This document shows, one piece after another, positions 37,729 through 47,332 of a DNA stretch of 64,000 nt. The position numbers and the translations under genes were made by a program. The DNA comes from Pantoea vagans (lineage in GTDB: Bacteria > Pseudomonadota > Gammaproteobacteria > Enterobacterales > Enterobacteriaceae). Below the pieces are notes generated by a model that was not told the origin of the DNA, ran no database searches, and saw only the letters and a list, made by a program, of their open reading frames with translations. Location: the NCBI RefSeq assembly GCF_004792415.1, contig NZ_CP038853.1:1984001-2048000 (forward strand), read 5' to 3'. Position 1 is the first letter of the stretch, and every line of letters starts with the position of its first letter.

Positions 37729-37834
37729 CAGGGAACACGGTCAGATCGGAAAGACGCAAAAGCCGCCATCCATGGCCTGCTCGGCCCGCGACGTCCTGTC
37801 GCGGGACGCTTTCCTCTTCTGGCCGTGTTCCCTG
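37729..37834 (+). repeat. Structured intergenic element, copy C
   Basis: About 106 bp between rhaT and rhaR (tail-to-tail). The best-formed copy: arms CAGGGAACACGGTCAGA / TCTGGCCGTGTTCCCTG, inner stem GGAAAG/CTTTCC, hairpins GCCA/TGGC and CCCGCGAC/GTCGCGGG. The 11-mer CGGTCAGATCG occurs in the left arm (37738-37748) and again just upstream at 37710-37720, a partial duplication. Confidence 0.85.
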
Positions 37835-37914
37835 CGCTTTTTAGCATAATCATTGCTGCTAATAATTCATTGGGGGAATTTCAGTGCGCTAAATTGCTTG
37901 CCGGAAGGGTGTTG

Positions 37915-37941
37915 AAAGGGCCTGCTATGCAGGCCCTTTTT
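37915..37941. terminator. Bidirectional terminator rhaT/rhaR
   Basis: 11-bp perfect stem AAAGGGCCTGC/GCAGGCCCTTT with a 3-nt loop and short T/A flanks; it abuts the rhaR stop codon. Confidence 0.85.
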
Positions 37942-38806
37942 AGTCAGACTCGGTACTCTTGAGCGCCTGCCGGGGCGCAATAAATCGCTGACGCCAGGCA
38001 CTGGGCGTTAAACCGGTATCACGGGTGAAGACCACCGAGAAATAGTTACTGTCATCAAAGCCGCAGCGGGCGGCGACCTCACTAATCAGGCAATCCTGTG
38101 TGCGCAGCAGATATTTTGCCTGGCAGAGCTGCAGCTGGCGCAGGTAATGACCAATGGTCATCCCGGTCTGCTGACGAAAAAGCTGCCGCAGCGCCCGCTC
38201 GCTGAGCTGATTCTGCTGACAAAACGCCGCCAGATCGAAGGGACGGGCAAGGGCACCCTGTAAGGCTGACATCAGCAGATCAAGCTGTTCACCCTCCGGC
38301 AATGCCCAGGGACGATCGGCGGCGTAGCCATGGCGGCGCAGAATCAATGCCAGCTGTAAAAACAGCGCCTCAGAGAGCTGTACTGACAGCGGATCGCTTT
38401 TGCGGCTTTCACGCTCCAGCTGGCTGATAACGCCACGGGCCAGTGACATGCCGCGTGTGGTCAGACGCCAGCAGCCGGGCGTGTCCGGTCCCTGTTGAGG
38501 CAGCAGTTGATTCCAGTCAAGGCCAAGGCCAAAGCGGTCACGGCAGTAGAGGATATTATCCAGCACCAGATTGTTAACGCTATCGTAGCTATGGCAGTCA
38601 CTGTCGCGGATATAAAAAACGTCGCCGCAGGTTATCAGCCAGGGACGATCGTTGAGGACATGCAGGCCGTTACCGCGCCAGACAATCACGATTTCACTGA
38701 ACTCGTGTTGATGGGGCGGAAAGGAGGGTTGGGGCATCCTTTCGGCAACCGCCACCGGTAAACTGGTGGCGGGAAAATAGTCATCCCGACTGAGTATCAA
38801 TGCCAT
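37940..38806 (-). CDS. rhaR: Rhamnose regulator RhaR (AraC family)
   Basis: 288 residues: N-terminal cupin sugar-binding domain ([25 protein letters not shown]) and C-terminal AraC helix-turn-helix pair with [28 protein letters not shown]. RhaR binds L-rhamnose and activates rhaSR. It follows rhaS by 11 bp in one operon, as in E. coli. Confidence 0.92.
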   Translation of the reverse strand: MALILSRDDYFPATSLPVAVAERMPQPSFPPHQHEFSEIVIVWRGNGLHVLNDRPWLITCGDVFYIRDSDCHSYDSVNNLVLDNILYCRDRFGLGLDWNQLLPQQGPDTPGCWRLTTRGMSLARGVISQLERESRKSDPLSVQLSEALFLQLALILRRHGYAADRPWALPEGEQLDLLMSALQGALARPFDLAAFCQQNQLSERALRQLFRQQTGMTIGHYLRQLQLCQAKYLLRTQDCLISEVAARCGFDDSNYFSVVFTRDTGLTPSAWRQRFIAPRQALKSTESD

Positions 38807-38817
38807 ACGTTGCTCCT

Positions 38818-39639
38818 TTACAACATCTGCTGGCGCTCCGCTCGCGGTGCACAGCCAAATTCGCGCCTGAACAGGGTTGAGAAATGGTTACTGTCACCAA
38901 ATCCACACTGGAAGGCGATATCGGTAATTCGCATATCACTGTGACGCAGCAGATGACGAGCCTGTAACAGCCGCAAACGGTTCAGATAGCGCTGCGGCGT
39001 ACTGCCGGTTTGCTGCTTCATCTGCCGATGCAGGGTTCGCAGTGACAGGGAGAAGCGATCAGCCAGTTCCTCCCAGACAATCTCGTCACTGTAATGGTCG
39101 CCAAGCCAGTCGAGCAGGCGATGCAATCGTGCTTCCTGATCCTGACTCTGCCCGTCAATACAGGCTTCCCGCAGCAACACCAGCAACTGCAAAAAGAGCT
39201 GTTCCTGGTGCGCCTGTTTCTCCAGCGACCAGGTATCATCCTGCTGCATCTTCGCTGTCACACTCAGCGCCTGCGCCATCACTTTGTGATTGATACGCCA
39301 GTGAGAGGTGTATTGCCCGTCCTGATCGCAGGGCAACAAAGCCTGCAGCCCGGAGAGAAAGCGAAACGCGCCGGGACTGCGATAAAGCACATTGGTCAGG
39401 CAAAGATTTTCGGTCTGCTCATAGAGATGACGATCGTGATCGCGCACAAAGCAGACACAGCCCGCACACAGCGTCTGCGGCTGACCATTAAACACATGAA
39501 TGCCGGAGCCTTGCTCCACCAGTACAATTTCATGAAAATCATGATGATGTTCCGGAAAAGCTGCCTGCGGTATGCGGGGTTCAATCGCTATCGCGTAATC
39601 GCCTTCGGGAAAAAAATCTGCACTGTGCAATATGGTCAT
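38818..39639 (-). CDS. rhaS: Rhamnose regulator RhaS (AraC family)
   Basis: 273 residues, matching E. coli RhaS ([81 protein letters not shown]). RhaS with rhamnose activates rhaBADM and rhaT. Divergent from rhaB with a 291-bp shared control region that holds CRP and RhaS sites. Confidence 0.95.
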   Translation of the reverse strand: MTILHSADFFPEGDYAIAIEPRIPQAAFPEHHHDFHEIVLVEQGSGIHVFNGQPQTLCAGCVCFVRDHDRHLYEQTENLCLTNVLYRSPGAFRFLSGLQALLPCDQDGQYTSHWRINHKVMAQALSVTAKMQQDDTWSLEKQAHQEQLFLQLLVLLREACIDGQSQDQEARLHRLLDWLGDHYSDEIVWEELADRFSLSLRTLHRQMKQQTGSTPQRYLNRLRLLQARHLLRHSDMRITDIAFQCGFGDSNHFSTLFRREFGCAPRAERQQML

Positions 39640-39736
39640 CGTCGTCTCTCGCTGCTTAACAAAACCGTAACGCAGTCTAATCAGGACGCCGTTACCTTAC
39701 CTTGAATTTTCAGCTGGACTCAGCAGGAATCATGCT

Positions 39737-39752
39737 GATTTTTCAAGAAATC
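39737..39752. promoter_or_regulatory. Candidate RhaR site before rhaS
   Basis: A quasi-palindrome GATTTTTCAAGAAATC about 100 bp before the rhaS start, on the rhaS side of the CRP site. Position suits RhaR control of rhaSR, but sequence evidence is thin. Confidence 0.25.
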
Positions 39753-39805
39753 CCCGGCAGTTACCAGATTTGCGGCAGGGGTCACATCGCCTCTGCTGCC
39801 ATCTC

Positions 39806-39821
39806 TGTGATCTCCCTCACG
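39806..39821. promoter_or_regulatory. CRP site in the rhaS-rhaB control region
   Basis: TGTGA-TCTCCC-TCACG, nine of ten consensus bases with correct 6-bp spacing. Its centre is about 93 bp upstream of the start expected if transcription begins 24-25 bp before rhaB, the same place as the CRP site of E. coli rhaBAD (TGTGA-N6-TCACG there as well). Confidence 0.7.
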
Positions 39822-39824
39822 AAG

Positions 39825-39875
39825 TTCTTTGCCCATCTGCCAGCCACTTACGCCTGTTGGCATTCTGGGGAAGGT
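39825..39875 (+). promoter_or_regulatory. RhaS site of the rhaBADM promoter
   Basis: Two 17-bp half-sites separated by 17 bp: TTCTTTGCCCATCTGCC (39825-39841), similar to the E. coli half-site with CTTT.CC...TGCC, and GGCATTCTGGGGAAGGT (39859-39875), in inverted orientation. They begin 3 bp after the CRP site, as in E. coli, and end next to the -35 region. Confidence 0.65.
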
Positions 39876-39930
39876 GACAACCAGGCAAGATTTTTACTCT
39901 GTGACCACTTAATCACAGGGAAAAGTCGCC

Positions 39931-41403
39931 ATGACCAGGAGAAACATTGTTGCTATCGATCTCGGCGCATCCAGCGGACGGGTCATGCTCGCCAGCTGGG
40001 ATGCCGCGCAGCGCCAGCTGGCACTGCGTGAGGTCCGGCGCTTTAAAAATAAGCGCCAGCGTCGTGCCGGTTATGACTGCTGGGATCTGGCTATGCTGGA
40101 GCAGGAGATACGCGCCGGGCTGGCTCAGTTAGATGATGAAGGCGTTGTCCCTGACAGTATCGGCATCGACACCTGGGGTGTTGATATGGTGCTGCTGGAT
40201 GCAGAGGGTGAGCAGGTGGGTGAAGCGGTCAGCTATCGTGATGCGCGCACGCACGGTCTGATGGAGCAGGCACAGCATGAGCTGAGCCGCAGCGCCATTT
40301 ATGGCCGAACCGGCATTCAGTTTCTGCCGTTCAATACACTCTATCAGATGCGCGCTCTGCATCAGCAGCAGCCAGACTGGCAGGCCCGCGTGGCGCATGC
40401 GCTGATGATACCTGACTACCTGCATTATCGCCTGACCGGTAATCTCAACTGGGAATACACCAACGCGACCACCACGCAAATGCTCAATATTCACAGCGGT
40501 GAGTGGGATCGCGATTTGCTCGCCTGGGCGGGCGTTGACGCGCGGTGGTTCGGTCAGCCGCAGGCACCCGGCAATACCGTTGGTCACTGGATCAATCGCG
40601 CAGGCACGGCGGTTCCGGTGATCGCCGTCGCCACTCACGACACTGCCAGCGCAGTTCTTGCAACGCCGCTGATGCAGGACGACGCCGCTTATCTCAGCTC
40701 AGGAACCTGGTCGCTGATGGGCTTCGAAAGTCTGCAGCCCTATGCCTGCGATACGGCACTGCGCGCCAACATCACTAACGAAGGCGGCGCTGAGGGGTAT
40801 CGCGTACTGAAAAACATCATGGGGCTGTGGCTGTTGCAGCGTATCTGCAGCGAACTGCAGATTGACGATCTCAGCATGCTGATTGAAGAAACTGCCCGTC
40901 AGCCCGCCTGTGTTTCACTCATCAGTCCCAATGATGCGCGCTTTATCAATCCGGACAGCATGGTTAATGAGATTCAGAACGCCTGCGCAGAGCAGGGCAT
41001 GCCGGTGCCGCAATCTGCCGCTGCGCTGGCTCGCTGCATATTTGACAGCCTGGCGCTGCTCTACCGTGAAGTCATTCAGGAGCTGGCACAGTTGCGCGGC
41101 AAGCCTTTCAGCCAGTTGCACGTGGTGGGAGGCGGCAGCCAGAACCGCTTTCTTAATCAGCTCTGCGCCGATGCCTGCCAGATCCCGGTACTGGCAGGCC
41201 CGATTGAAGCCTCCACGCTGGGTAACGTTGGTTGCCAGCTGATTGCCCTGGGCGAACTGACCGATGTGGCTGATTTCCGCTGCAGCGTCATTAACAACTT
41301 CCCACTCGAAAAATTCGAACCGCAAACACACAGCGTCTTCAGTGCCAGTCAGGCACGCTTCGCGACGCTGAGTCAACCCGCTAAGGAACCCGCTTATGAC
41401 TAA
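39931..41403 (+). CDS. rhaB: L-rhamnulokinase RhaB
   Basis: 490 residues, FGGY sugar kinase. Opening [16 protein letters not shown] (phosphate-1 loop), substrate region [27 protein letters not shown], and the adenosine motif [19 protein letters not shown]. It phosphorylates L-rhamnulose. First gene of rhaBADM; its end overlaps rhaA by 8 bp. Confidence 0.96.
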   Translation: MTRRNIVAIDLGASSGRVMLASWDAAQRQLALREVRRFKNKRQRRAGYDCWDLAMLEQEIRAGLAQLDDEGVVPDSIGIDTWGVDMVLLDAEGEQVGEAVSYRDARTHGLMEQAQHELSRSAIYGRTGIQFLPFNTLYQMRALHQQQPDWQARVAHALMIPDYLHYRLTGNLNWEYTNATTTQMLNIHSGEWDRDLLAWAGVDARWFGQPQAPGNTVGHWINRAGTAVPVIAVATHDTASAVLATPLMQDDAAYLSSGTWSLMGFESLQPYACDTALRANITNEGGAEGYRVLKNIMGLWLLQRICSELQIDDLSMLIEETARQPACVSLISPNDARFINPDSMVNEIQNACAEQGMPVPQSAAALARCIFDSLALLYREVIQELAQLRGKPFSQLHVVGGGSQNRFLNQLCADACQIPVLAGPIEASTLGNVGCQLIALGELTDVADFRCSVINNFPLEKFEPQTHSVFSASQARFATLSQPAKEPAYD

Positions 41404-42652
41404 GCAGATTGAACAGGCTTTTGAACTGGCTAAACAACGCTACGCTGATAATGGGGTTGATGTTGAGCAGGCCATCCGCCAGCTGGACCGCATTCCGGTC
41501 TCCATGCACTGCTGGCAGGGTGATGATGTCCGGGGATTCGAGAACCCACAGGGCGCACTGACCGGCGGCATTCAGGCGACCGGCAACTACCCGGGACGGG
41601 CACGGAATGCCAGTGAACTACGCAGTGATATCGACAAGGCTATGTCGCTGATTCCTGGCGCGAAACGTCTGAACCTGCACGCTATCTACCTTGAAAGCGA
41701 CAAGCCGGTGGACCGGGATGCCATTGAACCTGCCCATTTCGCCAACTGGGTCGCCTGGGCCAAAGAGAATAAGCTGGGCCTCGATTTTAACCCAAGCTGC
41801 TTCTCGCATCCAAAAAGCGCGGACGGCTTTACGCTGTCGCACAGTGATAAAACCGTCCGTCAGTTCTGGATCGACCACTGCAAAGCGAGTCGCCGCATCT
41901 CTGCCTCATTTGGTGAGCAGCTGGGCACGCCGTCAGTGATGAATATCTGGGTGCCGGACGGCATGAAAGATATCACCGTAGATCGACTGGCTCCGCGTCA
42001 GCGCCTGATGAGCGCGCTGGATGAAGTCATCTCAGAAAAACTCAATCCGCAGCACCATATCGATGCGGTAGAGAGCAAGCTGTTTGGCATTGGCGCTGAG
42101 AGCTACACCGTAGGCTCTAACGAGTTTTATCTCGGCTATGCCGCCAGTCGTCAGACGGCGCTATGCCTGGATGCAGGGCATTTCCACCCAACCGAAGTGA
42201 TCTCCGACAAAATTTCCGCCGCCATGCTCTATGTGCCGCGCCTGCTGCTGCACGTCAGCCGTCCGGTGCGCTGGGACAGCGACCATGTTGTGCTGCTGGA
42301 TGATGAAACCCAGGCTATCGCCAGTGAGATCGTCCGTCATCAACTGTTCGACAAAGTGCACATTGGCCTCGACTTCTTCGACGCCTCAATTAACCGGATT
42401 GCCGCCTGGGTTATCGGCACCCGTAACACCAAAAAAGCGCTGCTGCGTGCCTTGCTGGAGCCAACCGACCGCTTACGCCAGGCCGAGAACAGTGGCGATT
42501 ACACCGCGCGGCTTACCCTGCTGGAAGAGCAAAAATCACTGCCATGGCAGGCGGTCTGGGAAGCGTGGTGCCTGCGCCACGACGTCCCGGCTGATGCCAG
42601 CTGGTTAGGCGATGTCCGTCATTATGAACAACAGATCTTGAGCCAACGTTAA
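41396..42652 (+). CDS. rhaA: L-rhamnose isomerase RhaA
   Basis: 418 residues (419 in E. coli). Metal-dependent isomerase of the TIM-barrel type, with [34 protein letters not shown] and [13 protein letters not shown] carrying the catalytic and manganese/zinc ligands. Converts L-rhamnose to L-rhamnulose in the cytoplasm. Translationally coupled to rhaB. Confidence 0.97.
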   Translation: MTKQIEQAFELAKQRYADNGVDVEQAIRQLDRIPVSMHCWQGDDVRGFENPQGALTGGIQATGNYPGRARNASELRSDIDKAMSLIPGAKRLNLHAIYLESDKPVDRDAIEPAHFANWVAWAKENKLGLDFNPSCFSHPKSADGFTLSHSDKTVRQFWIDHCKASRRISASFGEQLGTPSVMNIWVPDGMKDITVDRLAPRQRLMSALDEVISEKLNPQHHIDAVESKLFGIGAESYTVGSNEFYLGYAASRQTALCLDAGHFHPTEVISDKISAAMLYVPRLLLHVSRPVRWDSDHVVLLDDETQAIASEIVRHQLFDKVHIGLDFFDASINRIAAWVIGTRNTKKALLRALLEPTDRLRQAENSGDYTARLTLLEEQKSLPWQAVWEAWCLRHDVPADASWLGDVRHYEQQILSQR

Positions 42653-42662
42653 GGATTTCACT

Positions 42663-43505
42663 ATGCAAAGCATTCTTTCTTCCGGGTTTGTTAAGGGAAT
42701 GGTCAAAGCGACCAGCGACATGTGGCTGAAGGGCTGGGACGAGCGTAACGGCGGTAACGTCAGCCTCCGTCTGCTGGAGGAGGAGGTGAAACCCTTTGCC
42801 GCCGATTTCTGTAAAGAGCCGCGCTGCATTGAGCTGACCCAGCCTGCGCCAGCGCTGGCGAACGACTGGTTTCTGGTGACCGGGTCAGGAAAATTCATGC
42901 GTAACGTCCAGCTCGATCCGGCGGATTGTCTGGCGCTGCTGCAGGTCGATGACAAGGGACTTTCTTATAAAATTCACTGGGGCCTGTCGAATGGCGGTTT
43001 GCCGACCTCTGAGCTGGCATCACACTTTCAGTCTCACGCGGTACGTAAAGCCGTCAGTAAAGGCGCAGATCGGGTGATTATGCACTGCCATGCGACCAAC
43101 TTTATGGCTCTGAGCTACGTGGTTGAGATGGACTCTGCCCGCTTTACCCGTTTGCTGTGGGAAGGCAGTACCGAATGTCTGGTGGTCTTCCCGGATGGCG
43201 TGGGTGTGCTGCCATGGATGGTGCCTGGCACCGATGAAATCGGCACGGCGACTGCCGGACAGATGCAGTCACACACCCTAGTGATGTGGCCATTCCACGG
43301 CGTCTTTGGCACAGGCCCGACACTCGATGAAACCTTTGGTCTGATTGATACGGCGGAAAAATCGTCAGAAGTAATCGTCAAAGTGCTGTCGATGGGCGGA
43401 ATTCGTCAGAGCATCACCACCGAACAGCTGATCGCGCTGGGTGAGCGCTTTGGCGTTAAGCCGTGGCAACCGGCGCTGGATGTGGGCCCAGCCAATGCTG
43501 CGTAA
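42663..43505 (+). CDS. rhaD: Rhamnulose-1-phosphate aldolase RhaD
   Basis: 280 residues, class II aldolase. Zinc-binding histidines in [15 protein letters not shown] and later in the [16 protein letters not shown] region; GSGKFMRNV near the N-terminus contacts phosphate. Produces dihydroxyacetone phosphate and L-lactaldehyde, the latter the substrate of AldA encoded 7 kb away. Overlaps rhaM by 11 bp. Confidence 0.96.
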   Translation: MQSILSSGFVKGMVKATSDMWLKGWDERNGGNVSLRLLEEEVKPFAADFCKEPRCIELTQPAPALANDWFLVTGSGKFMRNVQLDPADCLALLQVDDKGLSYKIHWGLSNGGLPTSELASHFQSHAVRKAVSKGADRVIMHCHATNFMALSYVVEMDSARFTRLLWEGSTECLVVFPDGVGVLPWMVPGTDEIGTATAGQMQSHTLVMWPFHGVFGTGPTLDETFGLIDTAEKSSEVIVKVLSMGGIRQSITTEQLIALGERFGVKPWQPALDVGPANAA

Positions 43506-43809
43506 AGCCTTTGTGATGCAGGTGAATGCCGACTGTCATGCAGAGTATGAACGTCGGCACTCCCCAATCTGGCCTGAACTGGCTGAGACGCTGAAGGCAC
43601 ACGGCGCGCACAACTATGCCATCTGGCTGGACGCAGAGCGGAATCTGCTGTTCGCCAGCGTTGAGATTGAATCTGAAGCACGCTGGGAAGCGGTGGCAGA
43701 AACGGAGGTGTGTCAGCGCTGGTGGGCGTCAATGAAAGATCTCATGCCGTCTAACGCAGATAACAGTCCTGTCAGTCAGCCGTTAAAACCGGTGTTTTTC
43801 CTGAACTAG
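43495..43809 (+). CDS. rhaM: L-rhamnose mutarotase RhaM
   Basis: 104 residues from ATG at 43495, equal to E. coli RhaM; the frame is open further upstream but inside rhaD. Opening [10 protein letters not shown].....[13 protein letters not shown] with the catalytic His, and [11 protein letters not shown]. Interconverts alpha- and beta-L-rhamnose to feed the isomerase. Confidence 0.95.
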   Translation: MLRKAFVMQVNADCHAEYERRHSPIWPELAETLKAHGAHNYAIWLDAERNLLFASVEIESEARWEAVAETEVCQRWWASMKDLMPSNADNSPVSQPLKPVFFLN

Positions 43810-43818
43810 ATGACGAAA

Positions 43819-43841
43819 AGGGCGGCAATGCCGCCCTGTTT
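43819..43841. terminator. Terminator of rhaBADM
   Basis: 8-bp perfect stem AGGGCGGC/GCCGCCCT with a 3-nt loop, GTTTT on the right and AAAA on the left; serves rhaM and possibly the convergent tetR gene. Confidence 0.85.
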
Positions 43842-43842
43842 T

Positions 43843-44493
43843 CTAGCCCCTGGCCTGACACAAGCCGGTTAGCGTTGGCCACATGGCCATCAGCGTATCA
43901 ATAATACCCTCAAGATCGTCACGCTCTGCGCCTTCACGGGCCCGTACCGACATGCCCTGCAGCATACAACCCAGATAACGTGATAGCGCAGGAATATTCA
44001 CTGCTGCACTCAGTTCGCCACGCTGCTGGCGCGCCAGCAGAAAATCACTCAGCACATGCTCCTGCGACTGATGCTGCTGTTGCAGCATGGCGGCAATCTC
44101 TGCCGAAGCCGCCGACAGGGCAGTTGAAGTACAGATAAAGAAGCATCCGCCGGGAGAGTCGCGTTCGGTAAAACAGGCCGCAGTAGAGCGGAAATAGGCC
44201 TCAATGGCCCGATCTACCGGTAACTGGTCATCGCCTAATGCTGCTTCACGCCATGCGCTGAACTTCTCTACATAACGCTCCATCGCTGCGCGAAACAATC
44301 CCTCTTTATTCACAAACTCTGCGTAGAGGGTTGGTGCTTTTGCGCCAGTGGCGGCAACCAGATCGGCGAGAGAGGTTCCCTCGTAACCGTGTGTCCAGAA
44401 CAGGGTCAGAGCTTTATCGAGCGCAGCTTCGCGATCGAACACTTTGGGACGGCCGCGGCATTTCTTTACATCGCAATCCTGAACCTGACTCAT
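43843..44493 (-). CDS. TetR/AcrR-family regulator
   Basis: 216 residues. Helix-turn-helix at about 25-70 (ALTLFWTHGYEGTSLADLVAATGAKAPTLYAEF), preceded by a Cys-containing basic arm (VKKCRGRPKVFDREAAL) typical of the NemR/YcdC-like subgroup. Ligand domain with several cysteines (FICTS). Divergent from two small YhcN-domain genes; a perfect TTAACG/CGTTAA dyad in the shared region is a candidate operator. Confidence 0.85.
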   Translation of the reverse strand: MSQVQDCDVKKCRGRPKVFDREAALDKALTLFWTHGYEGTSLADLVAATGAKAPTLYAEFVNKEGLFRAAMERYVEKFSAWREAALGDDQLPVDRAIEAYFRSTAACFTERDSPGGCFFICTSTALSAASAEIAAMLQQQHQSQEHVLSDFLLARQQRGELSAAVNIPALSRYLGCMLQGMSVRAREGAERDDLEGIIDTLMAMWPTLTGLCQARG

Positions 44494-44801
44494 ACACCCT
44501 CACAGACAGTAAAACATCCTATTAAATTACCGATCATTATAAAAATGTGCAAGGCCCACTGAAAATGTCAGCCGCAGGCGTTGTCATTTTGTGCGCCAGC
44601 GCATTTTTACCGCCCCTATGGTTAAGTCAGAAAAGGGGTGGAAGCCCATAATCACGCCACTTCGCGAATAAAATAACGCTCATTAAATAAATATTGACGA
44701 CGAACCAGATCGGGGTCTATCATTTATTTAACGGTCGTTAACTAAATAGCGACAACCCAATTCAGACACACCGAATTCAAATACCGAACAGAGAGAATAT
44801 T
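44494..44801. promoter_or_regulatory. Divergent control region, tetR / YhcN pair
   Basis: 308 bp, A+T-rich, no gene. It contains the operator-like dyad at 44728-44741 and a second weak dyad AGATC-GG-GGTCT at about 44708-44719. Confidence 0.5.
44728..44741. promoter_or_regulatory. Candidate TetR-family operator
   Basis: TTAACG-GT-CGTTAA, 6-bp perfect arms with a 2-bp centre, 60 bp before the first YhcN-domain gene and in an A+T-rich promoter-like stretch. Confidence 0.45.
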
Positions 44802-45059
44802 ATGAAAACCATCAAAACCACCCTGGCAGCACTGGCACTTACTACCCTGGCTTTTGGCGCATCGGCCGCTGATCTCGTCACCAGCGATCCGGCTAATCAG
44901 CAGCCCGTTGGCACCATCTCCGTACTGGGTGGCACCAACCTGAGTTCTGTTGAAGCACAGCTGAGTGCCAAAGCGGATGAAGCCGGTGCGAAATCATTCC
45001 GCATCACTTCAACCAGTGGTCAGAACAAACTGCACGGCACGGCTGTGATCTATCAGTAA
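44802..45059 (+). CDS. YhcN/BhsA-family (DUF1471) periplasmic protein, copy 1
   Basis: 85 residues. Signal peptide MKTIKTTLAALALTTLAFGASA, then one YhcN domain (QPVGTISVLGGTNLSSVEAQLSAKADEAGAKSFRITSTSG). Related to BhsA, McbA and YhcN, small stress-induced periplasmic proteins, and to each third of YdgH. Divergent from the TetR gene. Confidence 0.85.
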   Translation: MKTIKTTLAALALTTLAFGASAADLVTSDPANQQPVGTISVLGGTNLSSVEAQLSAKADEAGAKSFRITSTSGQNKLHGTAVIYQ

Positions 45060-45096
45060 CAGGCAGTTCATCAGATAATGTGAGAAGGGGTTCGTT

Positions 45097-45354
45097 ATGA
45101 AACGTATCAATATGATGGTGGCGGCGGCGGTGCTAAGTGGCCTCTCCTTTGCCAGCGTGGCGGCCCAACAGGTGAGCAGCACCCCGTTGGATCAGCAAAA
45201 AATCGGTGTCATCAGCGCAACGGGCAGTATGAATCTGACCTCGCTGGAGCAGCAATTGTCAGAGAAGGCCAGCGATATCGGCGCAAAGTCTTTCCGCATC
45301 ACTTCGACCTCTGGCAGCAACAACCTGCATGGCACAGCCATTCTTTATAAGTAA
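45097..45354 (+). CDS. YhcN/BhsA-family (DUF1471) periplasmic protein, copy 2
   Basis: 85 residues, a tandem paralogue of the preceding gene (same length; shared SFRITSTSG..NLHGTA end), 37 bp downstream. Signal peptide ends SVAA. Probably arose by duplication and is cotranscribed with copy 1. Confidence 0.85.
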   Translation: MKRINMMVAAAVLSGLSFASVAAQQVSSTPLDQQKIGVISATGSMNLTSLEQQLSEKASDIGAKSFRITSTSGSNNLHGTAILYK

Positions 45355-45378
45355 CAGATGCTATAAATAATCATAAAC

Positions 45379-45417
45379 AGGCTTCAGATAAACCCACTTA
45401 TCTGAAGCCTTTTTTAT
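45379..45417 (+). terminator. Terminator of the YhcN pair
   Basis: 12-bp perfect stem AGGCTTCAGATA/TATCTGAAGCCT with an 8-nt loop followed by TTTTTATTT. Confidence 0.9.
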
Positions 45418-45432
45418 TTGGTACGGCGCTGA

Positions 45433-46617
45433 TTATCCGTTGCTGCGTAACTGCGGATAGCGTCGGAAAATATAAACACACCACAGCAACGCCACCAGAC
45501 CAATCATCCCGCCGACATTCCCCACTTCCGCCATGCTCAGATGGAGACTGACCTGATTACCCAGCAGCGCGCCCGCGCCAATACCAATATTGTAGATACC
45601 GGACATCAGGGACATCGCGACATCCGTGGCGTCCGGTGCCAGCGAGAGCACCCGCACCTGCATACCCAGCCCAATCATCATCATCGCCACTCCCCAGACA
45701 ACGCACAGCGTGGAGATAGCGGCAGGGCGAACGGCGGCAAAGATCAGCAGGCCCATGCAAAGGGTGATCAGCGCAATGGCGGCAATCAGCAGGGCGGAAG
45801 GGAATTTGTTACCCAGCGTACTGAAGAGCAGGCTGCCGACAATGCCCGCTGAACCAAACAGCAGCAGCAGCAGGGTTGTGAAATTGCCGCTGGAGTGGGC
45901 GACGGTCTGCATAAATGGCTCGATATAGCTGTAGGCGGTGTAATGCGCGGTCACCACCAGCGTCACCAGCAGATACATGCTGACCAGCGCCGGACGGCGA
46001 AACAGCATCGGCACACTGCTCAGCGAGCCGGTATGCTCACTCGGCAGGCGCGGCAGAATACGTACCAGCATGATCATCAGCACCAGCGCCGACAGACCAA
46101 TCGCGCCGAAAGTGGTGCGCCAGCCAAGATACTGACCCACCACGCGGCCAATCGGCACGCCCAGCACCATCGCCAGCGCGGTACCGGTCGCCAGCATACT
46201 CAGCGCCTGGGTTTTCTTACCCGCCGGGGCAACACGAATCGCCAGCGAGGCGGTGATCGACCAGAACACCGCATGAGACAGAGCGATGCCGACGCGCGAC
46301 ACCATCAGCGACCGGAAATCCCAGGCGACGGTTGAAAGCACGTGGCTGACGATAAATATCAGGAACAGCACGCCCAGCAGCAGCCGTCGCTCAATATTGC
46401 GGGTCAGCAGCATCAGCGGCAGTGAAAGCAGCGCGACGACCCAGGCGTAGATGGTCAGCATGATCCCGACATCAGCCGTCTGCATTGAAAAGTCAGCAGC
46501 GATATCAGATAACAGGCCAACCGGCACGAACTCGGTGGTATTGAAGACAAATGCGGCGATGGCCAGCAATACCACGCGTAGCCAGGCAGTTTTACGTGAA
46601 ACAGTTGTTGGTTGCAT
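45433..46617 (-). CDS. sotB: Sugar efflux transporter SotB
   Basis: 394 residues, 12 helices, MFS DHA1. Strong match to E. coli SotB ([50 protein letters not shown]). Exports arabinose, IPTG and related sugars. Confidence 0.9.
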   Translation of the reverse strand: MQPTTVSRKTAWLRVVLLAIAAFVFNTTEFVPVGLLSDIAADFSMQTADVGIMLTIYAWVVALLSLPLMLLTRNIERRLLLGVLFLIFIVSHVLSTVAWDFRSLMVSRVGIALSHAVFWSITASLAIRVAPAGKKTQALSMLATGTALAMVLGVPIGRVVGQYLGWRTTFGAIGLSALVLMIMLVRILPRLPSEHTGSLSSVPMLFRRPALVSMYLLVTLVVTAHYTAYSYIEPFMQTVAHSSGNFTTLLLLLFGSAGIVGSLLFSTLGNKFPSALLIAAIALITLCMGLLIFAAVRPAAISTLCVVWGVAMMMIGLGMQVRVLSLAPDATDVAMSLMSGIYNIGIGAGALLGNQVSLHLSMAEVGNVGGMIGLVALLWCVYIFRRYPQLRSNG

Positions 46618-46761
46618 GAGGAGTCAAGTCAGTCAGTACAGCGAAATCGGATGTGGCAGAAACATCCAGCGAAAGTGACCTGCGTCACAAATTACTGACC
46701 ATTGTAGTGAATAAAGCGGGAAGCGAAACCTTATAAATGCCTTTTATTGCTGATTTTTTAT

Positions 46762-46784
46762 TATCGCCCTGTGACAGGGCGATA
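46762..46784. repeat. Perfect 10-bp palindrome
   Basis: TATCGCCCTG-TGA-CAGGGCGATA in the 286-bp gap upstream of sotB; no T run follows on either strand. The same gap holds a second inverted repeat ACAGCACGG (46861-46869)/CCGTGCTGT (46887-46895) just past the small Cys-rich gene. Confidence 0.6.
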
Positions 46785-46903
46785 GCCTGAGGTTATCGAG
46801 GACGAAGCGGTGCAGACATCATTCAAAGCAGGGGGTTGCCCTCAGGCAGAATGTAATTGAACAGCACGGCGGAAAGCGTTTTACCTCCGTGCTGTCCAGT
46901 CGA

Positions 46904-47164
46904 TTAACGCGATGGCGGAGTATGTTTTAGGGCCACGCTGAGCTGACTGGCCTGCGGGTCGCTGTGATTAAGCGGACAGCAGTTTTCGCAGCCGATGGCG
47001 CCCGCATAATATTTTTTTGCCTGCAAAATAGCGGCATTCACATGATAAAAACTTCCCAGAAACAGTCGGTTATCCATGTCGGGAAGATGGGGGCAGCCCG
47101 CGGCATGAACAACATGATTATCGTTATATCCCGATTGTTTATTAACGTAGTAATAGAGAGCCAC
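46904..47164 (-). CDS. Small Cys/His-rich protein of unknown function
   Basis: 86 residues from a GTG start (AAGGA 6 bases ahead). Sequence features: YYYVNKQSGYNDNHVVHAAGCPHLP near the start, LGSFYHVNAAILQAKKYYAGAIGCENCCPLNH later. The paired Cys/His clusters (CPH, CENCC..NH) suggest a metal site. It resembles short uncharacterised proteins with a YYVN...H.VH...C....GC..C layout that I recall from many bacteria, but I know no function. Confidence 0.65.
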   Translation of the reverse strand: MALYYYVNKQSGYNDNHVVHAAGCPHLPDMDNRLFLGSFYHVNAAILQAKKYYAGAIGCENCCPLNHSDPQASQLSVALKHTPPSR

Positions 47165-47286
47165 AGGCGTTCCTTGTTGCCGTGTTAAAAGGCAAAGCAG
47201 ATGAATTATTACAATAAAAAGGATTATAGCGGGAAAAGCACGTTTTGTTTGTTATGGATCTGAAGGGAATGTTCAGCGTGACAAGC

Positions 47287-47319
47287 TGCCAGGCCCGCCG
47301 GGGAGGTCGGGGCCTGGCA
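47287..47319 (-). terminator. Hairpin after ynfM
   Basis: 10-bp perfect stem TGCCAGGCCC/GGGCCTGGCA with a 13-nt loop, 13 bases after the ynfM stop; weak T tract. Confidence 0.5.
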
Positions 47320-47332
47320 TAAGAGAAATCAG

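Noticed and set aside
39899..39918. CTGTGA-N8-TCACAG as a second CRP site at rhaB
   Set aside because: CRP sites need a 6-bp spacer; this has 8. It is mentioned only as an unexplained symmetry.
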